A stretch of 64,000 bases of DNA from DATCMU01 sp036563245 (GTDB taxonomy: Bacteria > Pseudomonadota > Alphaproteobacteria > Rhizobiales > Devosiaceae). The stretch's first letter is position 1. Each line of letters begins with the position of its first letter. Location of the stretch: NCBI GenBank assembly GCA_036563245.1, contig DATCMU010000009.1, positions 1-64,000 on the forward strand, given 5' to 3'. The notes beneath the pieces were generated by a model. That model was not told the DNA's origin and did not search any database. It was given only the letters and a program-made list of their open reading frames with translations. The position numbers and the translations under genes are program-made. Below are positions 1-6,535 of this stretch, piece by piece.

Positions 1-250
1 CCCCGGCTGGAAACGCGCCCAGCGCCAGCAGGCCAGCCGCCGCTCCCCCGGCCCCCTGACCATCGAGGGGGAACTTGTCGCCCGTTCGGTCGACAATGGC
101 TCAGGCTCCGCCTTCTCCCGCGGCGACCGGGTGCTGCACCTTAAGTTCGGCTACGGCACCGTCACCGGCGTCGAGGGCAACAAGCTCACCATCAATTTTG
201 AAAAGGCCGGGCAGAAGAAGGTCTTGGAGAGTTTTGTTAAGAGGGGGTGA
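1..250 (+). CDS. uvrD: UvrD/PcrA-type superfamily I DNA helicase, C-terminal fragment
   Basis: Only the last 82 codons are present, read from base 2 to a TGA at 248-250; the gene begins before the window. The tail contains FSRGDRVLHLKFGYGTV and later VEGNKLTINF, which match the conserved Tudor-like C-terminal tail of UvrD/PcrA/Rep helicases that contacts RNA polymerase. UvrD-type helicases unwind DNA 3' to 5' in nucleotide excision and mismatch repair. A Pro/Arg/Ser-rich linker precedes this tail, as is usual. The stop codon sits directly against an AT-rich gene on the same strand. The family call is firm; UvrD versus PcrA naming is a convention here. Confidence 0.85.
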   Translation, partial: PGWKRAQRQQASRRSPGPLTIEGELVARSVDNGSGSAFSRGDRVLHLKFGYGTVTGVEGNKLTINFEKAGQKKVLESFVKRG

Positions 251-252
251 GG

Positions 253-1092
253 ATGACGCAATACTATTGGCCAGCAAATTTGACCAAAAGTCCGGCAGGC
301 TGGGTGACATCACTAGTCGATTGGCCAAACATCGCAACAGTAGAAGCCACACCGCAAGAGTCAGTGGCTTCCGCTGTCGAAACGCTGAGTTTACAAATCA
401 GCGACCGCATAAGAGACGATGCCACTATTCCAATCCCATCTGAGCTCAAGCCGGGACAAATCCAAATCCCCGCGGACGCGTTGACCAGTGCAAAGCTGGA
501 TGCCTATGTCAAAAAGCAAAATGAAAAGCACCTCCGCAACGCATTCCAAATTGAGCAAGCGAACCGTGAAAGGCGATCGATTTATCTTTCGGAATTTCGA
601 ATTAATCTGGAACCAGTAGAGAGGTTGAGAGGCCAAGCGGATGATGCCGCGGTAAAATTCGCCTCTATTGCGTTGAATTCGAGTTATATTCTCAATGGAG
701 GCGCGTTAGTTGCGCTCCCAGCAATACTTCAGTTCACTGAAAACGGAACCATTGATCCAGGAAGGATCGCAACTTCCGTTTGGTTCTTCGTCGCAGGTAT
801 TGCATTCGCTGCAATTACCAATTTTCTTGCGTTTCATAGTGTAATGCAAGCAGGAGAAGGACATAATTACGAAATAGCGGCACGCGCCATTGATGTAAGA
901 ATAGCACACTATCCTCCGGACGACATTCAAATACATCAAGCAGATTCTGCGCTTAGTAGAGATAGCTCGAAAAAGAAACTTGGAAGCGCAACAACGATCT
1001 CTAGATTTGGCGTCACTTCATACATATTGTCGATCTTATCTTTTTTGTTTGGGGTATGCATCATCGTTCGAAGTTTGTCGGCTACGGCGTAG
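253..1092 (+). CDS. HicB-like domain fused to a membrane protein (hypothetical)
   Basis: Unusual fusion of about 279 residues. Residues 1-90 look like a HicB-type antitoxin fold: an opening YYWPANLTKSPAGWVTSLVD, a helix VASAVETLSLQI, the IPIPSE turn and GQIQIPADALTSAKLDAYV, the pattern of HicB-like proteins before their DNA-binding tail. Instead of a helix-turn-helix there is a charged helix (about 90-125) and three hydrophobic segments at about 143-161, 172-196 and 253-273. A GTG at 247 overlaps the uvrD stop in the same frame, but the ATG at 253 has a GAGGGGG ribosome site six bases upstream and is preferred. No hicA-like gene follows. Base composition is clearly more AT-rich than the flanks, suggesting transfer. 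Function unknown; membrane location is inferred. Confidence 0.7.
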   Translation: MTQYYWPANLTKSPAGWVTSLVDWPNIATVEATPQESVASAVETLSLQISDRIRDDATIPIPSELKPGQIQIPADALTSAKLDAYVKKQNEKHLRNAFQIEQANRERRSIYLSEFRINLEPVERLRGQADDAAVKFASIALNSSYILNGGALVALPAILQFTENGTIDPGRIATSVWFFVAGIAFAAITNFLAFHSVMQAGEGHNYEIAARAIDVRIAHYPPDDIQIHQADSALSRDSSKKKLGSATTISRFGVTSYILSILSFLFGVCIIVRSLSATA

Positions 1093-2143
1093 CGCAGTCT
1101 ATTTGACGTAATCGCCCCCTCGACCTTGCATCGAGACGCCAGGAGCCAGCCTGCCCGGCACCAGCTCCAACACCCCCACCCCGTCGTTCCAGCGATAGCG
1201 GGAACCCAATGGCGCAGGCCACACACCATCACATCACGGCTCCCGCGATGCGAACGCGAGTGGATCCCGGATCAAGTCCGGGATGACGCAGGTGCGTGTG
1301 AAACGGCCTGGCGGAAATAACAGTCGCGATCAGGTGGCCCGGCAATGACGGTAAGGGCGCAAACTGATTTGCCCCAACCACCCCCAACCACCCCCGGGCT
1401 TGACCCGAGGGTCCATGAGGCGGCCCAACCCGCCCCAGCGCCAACCCCCACCCGTCATTCCCGCGAAAGCGGGAATCCATTGGCGCATGTTCAGGAAAAG
1501 TGGGTACCGGTTTTCCGGTTCGAACATGCGGCAATTCATTAACTCGGACCATGCGTTTTGAGTCCATCAAGACGCCACATGGTCTGGCGCAGGTCACACA
1601 CCAGCACCTCACCGCTCCCGCGTTGCCGATGCGAGTGGATCCCGGATCAAGTCCGGGATGACGCAAGTGGGTGTGAAATGGCGTGGCAGCAACAACCGCC
1701 GCGATCAGGCGTCCCGGTCAAGCCCGGGCATGTCGTTCGCGATTTCGCACCGCCAAGCCCCATTCTCGGCGTCGTCCCGGGACTTGATCCCGGGACCCAC
1801 TCGCGGCTGCGTTTGAACGAAGTGGTGGGAAGGACCTCGGCATTTCCCGGCCCCGCTGCGAACCCGGCAAAGGGGAGGAGAAACCGAAGGATCACGGGAA
1901 AGGTCCGGGATGAGACCTGAGACAATGGCACCCTTGCACTCCACCCACCCGCGTCACCCTCGGGCCTGATCCGAGGGTCCATGCAGCGGTCCGTCCTGCC
2001 ACAGCGCCCCCTTCGGTTTCAATTTGCGGTGAAATCGCGCTAGTCTTGACCGGAACGATCAAGGCGCCATCGGGCGAGCCGGGGCCAACGTCCCGCCACG
2101 ACATTTGCCTGCGGCGGACAACTGCAAACGATGACGGGGCAGG
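1093..2143. repeat. Gene-free interval filled with palindromic and tandem intergenic repeats
   Basis: No convincing gene lies here; open frames on both strands are repeat-derived and lack ribosome sites or family resemblance. The interval holds at least seven short REP-like palindromes of the form GTCattCCCG..aag..CGGGATCCA: 1183-1208, 1260-1289, 1393-1415, 1454-1479, 1635-1664, 1771-1799 and 1953-1981. A longer unit is present twice, at about 1210-1342 and 1585-1713 (offset 375 bases), each containing one of the 30-base palindromes with matching flanks. The 45-base inverted repeat listed at 1484-1528 lies between them. Confidence 0.8.
1484..1664. repeat. Composite intergenic repeat, copy A
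   Basis: Starts with a 45-base inverted repeat (1484-1528): arms GCATGTTC and GAACATGC around an inner GGAAAA / TTTTCC pair. A second hairpin follows, arms GACCATG and CATGGTC around CGTTTTGA and a complementary arm, at about 1548-1585. Then comes a REP-like palindrome at 1635-1664. The same three-part order recurs at 6304-6483, and the first part alone at 46370-46414. No coding capacity and no transposase; probably a non-autonomous dispersed element or a transcribed hairpin. Confidence 0.75.
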
Positions 2144-2740
2144 ATGACAATCGATTTCTGGTTTTCTATCGGCAGCACCTACAGCTTCCTGTCCGTGATG
2201 CGCCTCGCCGACCTGTCGAAAGAGACACGCATCGGCTTTATCTGGCGCCCGTTCAACGTGCGGGCCATCATGAAGGACATGAACAACATTCCGTTCACCG
2301 GCAAGCCGGTGAAGGCGCAGTACATGTGGCGCGACATCGAGCGGCGGGCGGCGGCCCGAGGCCTTGCTCCGAAGCTGCCGGCGCCCTACCCGCTCGCGGC
2401 GCTCGAGCTGGCCAACCAGGTCGCGGCCATCGCCGAGCGCGAAGGGTGGTGCGAGGCCTATACCGTTGCGACCTATCGCCGGTGGTTCGAGGATGCGGAG
2501 CCCGCCGGTTCCGAGCCGAATCTGTCGGCCAGCATCGCGGAGGCCGGAGAGGATCCCGAGCGCGTCCTTGCCGAGGCCGAAGGCGCGGCGGGCGTGGTGG
2601 CCCTTGCGGAAAATACCGATGAAGCGCGCCGCCTAGGCATATTCGGCTCCCCGAGCTTTGTTGTGGGCACGGAACTGTTCTGGGGCGACGATCGGCTCGA
2701 AGACGCCATGGCCTGGCACCACAACGGACGCCTCGACTGA
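2144..2740 (+). CDS. 2-hydroxychromene-2-carboxylate isomerase-like, DsbA/GST-kappa family
   Basis: 198 residues, the usual length for HCCA isomerase-like proteins of the thioredoxin/GST-kappa fold. These use glutathione to isomerise 2-hydroxychromene-2-carboxylate in naphthalene breakdown, but many chromosomal homologues have other or unknown substrates. The N-terminal FWFSIGSTYS carries the expected catalytic serine at residue 11 in place of a CxxC pair. The C-terminal block GIFGSPSFVVG followed by FWGDDRL (165-185) is the family hallmark. No aromatic-degradation genes are nearby, so the native substrate is unknown. A short purine-rich stretch, GGGGCAGG, abuts the ATG. Confidence 0.85.
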   Translation: MTIDFWFSIGSTYSFLSVMRLADLSKETRIGFIWRPFNVRAIMKDMNNIPFTGKPVKAQYMWRDIERRAAARGLAPKLPAPYPLAALELANQVAAIAEREGWCEAYTVATYRRWFEDAEPAGSEPNLSASIAEAGEDPERVLAEAEGAAGVVALAENTDEARRLGIFGSPSFVVGTELFWGDDRLEDAMAWHHNGRLD

Positions 2741-2788
2741 CCGGCACGCCGGTTACCCGCTTCAGCTCCCAACCCGAAGAAGGACCGC

Positions 2789-3109
2789 ATGATGATCGTC
2801 ACCACAACCCCCACCATCGAAGGCCAGCCGATCAGGGAATATCTCGGCGTGGTCGTCGGCGAGGTGATCGTGGGCGCCAATATCTTCAAGGACCTGTTTG
2901 CCGGCATCCGCGACATCGTCGGTGGGCGGGCGGGCGCCTATGAAGGCGCCCTGCGCGATGCCCGTGCCGAAGCACTGAACGAATTGCGGGCCGAAGCGGC
3001 GGCGCTGGGCGCGAACGCCGTGGTGGCGGTCGATCTCGACTACGAAGTCGTCGGGGCCAACGGCTCGATGCTGATGGTGTCCATTTCGGGCACGGCCGTG
3101 CGGATCTGA
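2789..3109 (+). CDS. YbjQ/UPF0145 family protein
   Basis: 106 residues, the full length of the YbjQ (UPF0145) family, small pentameric-fold proteins of unconfirmed role sometimes called heavy-metal-binding. Visible family features are the opening MIVTTTPTIEGQPIREYLG, a central GGRAGAYEGALRDAR segment that matches the conserved GGRs.aYe..l.eaR helix, and the terminal GTAVRI strand. An AGGA-like site (GAAGAAGGA) precedes the ATG. It lies 48 bases after the isomerase-like gene on the same strand, so cotranscription is possible, but no functional link is apparent. Confidence 0.85.
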   Translation: MMIVTTTPTIEGQPIREYLGVVVGEVIVGANIFKDLFAGIRDIVGGRAGAYEGALRDARAEALNELRAEAAALGANAVVAVDLDYEVVGANGSMLMVSISGTAVRI

Positions 3110-3235
3110 ACCGGCGCGGTTTCCGCGCGCTCGGGATACCAATTCGTTCACCCTCGGTGGCGTCGGGGATTGACTTCGAGCGCCGCCGATGCGCTACAAC
3201 ACAGCCTCCCCGAACCCTCTGGAGGGAACGTCGCC

Positions 3236-4105
3236 ATGCCGCTCGAACAGCTTTCCGCCGCCCTGAGCAAGGAACAGGCCTATGCCCTGGTCGATGCGGT
3301 GATGGAACGGGACGACCTTGCGCTCACCGCCTCCGCGCACGAGGACGAGGAGACTGGAACCTGGGTGTTCGAAGCGACCTGCGACCAGGAGCCGGACATT
3401 GAATCATTCAACGAACTTGCCCGTCTAACGCTTGGCGGCAGCGTCGATTTCGCCGTCGAGCCCATCGACGCGGCAACCGACTGGGTGTCGATGTCGCTTG
3501 CCGGATTGCAGCCGGTCGAGGCCGGCGGTTTCTATATCCACGGCAGCCATGAAACGCGACCGGTGCCCGCCGGGCGGATCGGCATGAAAATCGATGCCGC
3601 CCAGGCTTTCGGAACCGGCCATCACGAGACGACGACCGGATGCCTGGAAGCCATCGACAAGCTGTTGAAGCGCGAGCGCCCACAATCCATGCTCGACGTG
3701 GGCACCGGCACCGGCGTGCTGGCCATCGCGCTGGCCAAGCGCCTGCGCCAGGTGGTGATCGCCACCGACATCGATCCGGTGGCGGTGCGCACCGCGCAGG
3801 AAAACGCGCGCATCAACGGGGTGGGAAATTACATTGCGACCGCACAGGCGGCGGGGCTGGATCATCGCATCATCCAGCAGAACGCGCCCTACGACCTGAT
3901 CGTCGCCAATATTCTCGCCGGTCCGCTGACCCAGCTCGCCCCGGCGGTGGGGCGCGTGGCGCGGCACGGCGCCACGATCATTCTGTCGGGGATACTGGAT
4001 ACCCAGGCGAACCGCGTCATCGCCGCCTATCGCCAGCAGGGCATGATCCTCAAGGACAAGATCGTGAAGAAGGAGTGGGTCACCCTCACCCTTCGCCGCG
4101 GCTAG
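3236..4105 (+). CDS. prmA: Ribosomal protein L11 methyltransferase
   Basis: Transfers methyl groups from S-adenosylmethionine to lysines and the N-terminus of ribosomal protein L11 in the cytoplasm. The SAM-binding motif I is LDVGTGTGVLAIALAK, followed by TDIDPVAV; the PrmA-specific loop FGTGHHETT precedes it and NILAGPL provides the substrate-side motif. The 289-residue form starts at the ATG at 3236, with GGAGGG at 3221-3226; an in-frame TTG at 3170 would add 22 residues without a ribosome site and was not chosen. Length and C-terminal ending VKKEWVTLTLRR agree with the family. Confidence 0.95.
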   Translation: MPLEQLSAALSKEQAYALVDAVMERDDLALTASAHEDEETGTWVFEATCDQEPDIESFNELARLTLGGSVDFAVEPIDAATDWVSMSLAGLQPVEAGGFYIHGSHETRPVPAGRIGMKIDAAQAFGTGHHETTTGCLEAIDKLLKRERPQSMLDVGTGTGVLAIALAKRLRQVVIATDIDPVAVRTAQENARINGVGNYIATAQAAGLDHRIIQQNAPYDLIVANILAGPLTQLAPAVGRVARHGATIILSGILDTQANRVIAAYRQQGMILKDKIVKKEWVTLTLRRG

Positions 4106-4196
4106 CGAACTTTCAGGAAGGGCGAAACGGCTCTTGTTTCGGCCTGCGCCGCCGGCGAACCTTCGCCGGCCGCGCCGTGTGGTTGGCAGGCGCCGA

Positions 4197-4331
4197 TCAG
4201 AACCTGTCGCCGGCCTTGCGGTCGAAATCATGCATCTGGCGATAGCGTTCGATCTGACGCTGCGCTTCGCGGCTGCGTGCCTCGACGATTGCATCAAAGG
4301 CAGTGCGGAAGAAATTCTTGCTCTCGGTCAT
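4197..4331 (-). CDS. Small conserved-type charged protein, 44 residues
   Basis: Short - strand gene reading MTESKNFFRTAFDAIVEA and then an Arg/Gln-rich amphipathic helix ending in DRKAGDRF. It has a good ribosome site (GGAGAG, seven bases before the ATG at 4331) and lies alone between prmA and the divergent aminopeptidase gene. Small FFRTAF.A.VEAR-type proteins recur in Hyphomicrobiales genomes from memory, but I cannot name a family. No membrane segment or cysteine pair is visible. Function unknown; probably a real expressed microprotein. Confidence 0.65.
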   Translation of the reverse strand: MTESKNFFRTAFDAIVEARSREAQRQIERYRQMHDFDRKAGDRF

Positions 4332-4475
4332 GGCGTCTCTCCATCCATTCCAGGGCCGCGTCACATCGCTGACCCGCTTGTCAAATAGTCCATTTCGTAC
4401 CATTGGGTTAGGGGCCCCACCGCACACCAGCCATGCCCGGGCCGCATGCGCGCCGCCACCGAGGAGACCCGCCTG

Positions 4476-6302
4476 ATGATCGCTGCGGAAAACGACAAGA
4501 CCGTATTCCAGAGCTTCGAGGAGCGTTCCGACCCCGGCAACGTCGCCCCCCGCCTCAAGGCACTGAGGGCCGGCATGCGCGAGGCCGGGCTGGACGCGTT
4601 CCTGGTGCCGCGCGCCGACGCGCATCGCGGCGAATCCGTCCCCGCCTCTGAGGCGCGCCTGGCCTATCTGACCGGTTTCACCGGATCAGCCGGCATTGCC
4701 GCCGTCACCGCACGCAAGGCCGTGCTGTTCGTCGATAGCCGGTACACCCTGCAGGCGCCGGCCCAGACCGACACCGCGTTGATATCGGTGGAGGAATCGC
4801 CGCCCGCGCGCATGGCAGACTGGCTCACGCGCCACATCGCCAAGGGCGGCAAGGTGGGCTATGACGCCTGGCTGCACACACCCGGCGAAATCGCCGCGCT
4901 GGGCGAACAGCTTTCGGGGCATGCCTCGCTGGTTTCGTGCAAGAACCTTGTCGATGCGATGTGGACAGACCGGCCCGCGCCACCCGATGCCCCCGTCAAC
5001 TTTCTCGATGACGAACGCGCCGGCCGCAGTGTCGCGGCCAAGCTCGACGACCTGCGCCACGTCCTGGCCGATGCCGGCGCCGACGCCGTCGTGCTGACCC
5101 TTCCGGAATCGATTTGCTGGCTGTTCAACATGCGCGGCCGCGATGTTCCGAACACCCCTTCCGTGCTTGGCTTTGCCATCGTGCCGCGCCGCGGCAAGCC
5201 AAGGCTCTTCCTTGCGCCCGCCAAGATCGACACTGAAACGCGAGCCGGGATTGGCGAACACGCGACGCTGCGCCCGACGCCGAAATTCGCCGCCGACCTT
5301 GAAACGCTCGGCAAGAAGGGCGGGCACGTGTGGATCGACCCGGCCACCTGCCCCGCCGCCGTGGCGGAAATCCTTGTTCAGGCCGGCGCAACGCTGATCG
5401 AGCGGCGCGACCCCGTGCTGTTGCCCAAGGCGAAAAAGAACGCCGCCGAGATCGCCGGAATGCGCGAGGCCCATCGCATCGACGGCGTGGCAATGGCGCG
5501 GTTCCTGCACTGGCTGGACCGCGAGGCGCCCAAGGGCCAATTGACGGAAATCGACATCGTGGCGCGGCTTGAAGCCATTCGGCGGCAGGCCAACTCGCTG
5601 GTCGATATCAGCTTCGACACGATTTCGGGCGCAGGGCCGGACGGGGCCATCATTCACTACCGGGTGACCGATAAGACCAACCGTCGCCTCGATCCGGGCG
5701 AACTGATGCTGGTCGACAGCGGCGGGCAATATCTTTCGGGCACAACCGACATCACCCGCACCATGGCCACCGGCCCGGTGGGCGAGGAAGAGCGCGACCG
5801 CTTCACGCGCGTGCTCAAGGGCATGATCGCCATATCCATGGCGCGTTTTCCCAAGGGAACGTCCGGCGCGCAGATCGACGTGCTGGCGCGCCAATTCCTT
5901 TGGCAGGCGGGCATCGCCTATACCCATGGCACCGGGCATGGCGTCGGCGCGTTCCTGGGCGTGCATGAAGGGCCGGCGGGCATTTCGCCGCGCTACACCG
6001 TACCGCTTGAGGAAGGGATGATCCTCTCAAACGAACCGGGCTACTACAAGCCGGGCGCCTACGGCATCCGCATCGAAAATCTGCTGCTGGTGACGCAGAG
6101 CGAGATCGGCGGGGGCAATTACCTCGAATTCGAGACGCTCACCCTCGCCCCGATCGATACGCGGCTGATCGACGTTGCGATGCTGACCGCCGACGAACGC
6201 GATTGGCTCGACACCTATCACAAGAGGGTGCGCGAGGAGATCGGGCCGTTCCTGTCCGGCGAAGACCGGAAATGGCTCGAACAGGCGACAAGGGCGATCT
6301 GA
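4476..6302 (+). CDS. pepP: Xaa-Pro aminopeptidase (aminopeptidase P, M24 family)
   Basis: About 608 residues, the long three-domain aminopeptidase P form. It removes an N-terminal residue preceding proline and is probably cytoplasmic, as no signal peptide is visible. Two creatinase-like N-terminal domains (about 20-310) precede a pita-bread M24 domain with all five metal ligands: D414 (LVDSG), D425 (TTDITRT), H488 (GTGHGVG), E520 (SNEPGYY) and E534 (IENLL). The C-terminal extension ending near WLDTYHKRV is typical. ATG 4476 is preferred over ATG 4446 because GAGGAGA lies about eight bases before it and homologues begin near xFQSFEE. Confidence 0.92.
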   Translation: MIAAENDKTVFQSFEERSDPGNVAPRLKALRAGMREAGLDAFLVPRADAHRGESVPASEARLAYLTGFTGSAGIAAVTARKAVLFVDSRYTLQAPAQTDTALISVEESPPARMADWLTRHIAKGGKVGYDAWLHTPGEIAALGEQLSGHASLVSCKNLVDAMWTDRPAPPDAPVNFLDDERAGRSVAAKLDDLRHVLADAGADAVVLTLPESICWLFNMRGRDVPNTPSVLGFAIVPRRGKPRLFLAPAKIDTETRAGIGEHATLRPTPKFAADLETLGKKGGHVWIDPATCPAAVAEILVQAGATLIERRDPVLLPKAKKNAAEIAGMREAHRIDGVAMARFLHWLDREAPKGQLTEIDIVARLEAIRRQANSLVDISFDTISGAGPDGAIIHYRVTDKTNRRLDPGELMLVDSGGQYLSGTTDITRTMATGPVGEEERDRFTRVLKGMIAISMARFPKGTSGAQIDVLARQFLWQAGIAYTHGTGHGVGAFLGVHEGPAGISPRYTVPLEEGMILSNEPGYYKPGAYGIRIENLLLVTQSEIGGGNYLEFETLTLAPIDTRLIDVAMLTADERDWLDTYHKRVREEIGPFLSGEDRKWLEQATRAI

Positions 6303-6303
6303 A

Positions 6304-6483
6304 GCATGCTCGGGAAAAGTGGGTACCGGTTTTCCGGCTCGAACATGCGGCAATTCAATGACCTAGACCATGCGTTTTGACTCCATCAAAACGTGACATG
6401 GTCTAACGCAGGCATCACGCCTCACCGTCACGGCTCCCGTGCCGCCTACGCGAGTGGATCCCGAATCATGTCCGGGATGACGC
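6304..6483. repeat. Composite intergenic repeat, copy B
   Basis: Near-identical in order to copy A at 1484-1664: the 45-base inverted repeat at 6304-6348 (arms GCATGCTC / GAACATGC around GGAAAA / TTTTCC), then a perfect hairpin with arms CGTTTTGA and TCAAAACG inside GACCATG / CATGGTC (about 6366-6404), then a REP-like palindrome at 6454-6483. It lies between the convergent ends of the aminopeptidase gene and ligA, so it could also act as a bidirectional transcription barrier. Confidence 0.75.
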
Positions 6484-6535
6484 CGGTGAGTGGAGCGCCG
6501 CTCGACAAAGGACATGGCTGCAGTGACCCGGCACC

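Noticed and set aside
1484..1528. Possible tRNA because of GGTTCGAAC
   Set aside because: The sequence is an arm of the 45-base inverted repeat; there is no acceptor, D or anticodon stem.
1183..1981. Possible CRISPR array from repeated palindromes
   Set aside because: Repeats are unevenly spaced, diverge from each other, and are not separated by uniform spacers; no cas genes are present.
1229..1982. Overlapping open frames in the repeat-rich interval on both strands
   Set aside because: Their translations are the palindromic repeats read through (for example repeated HPGLDPGS-type text); no ribosome site or protein family.
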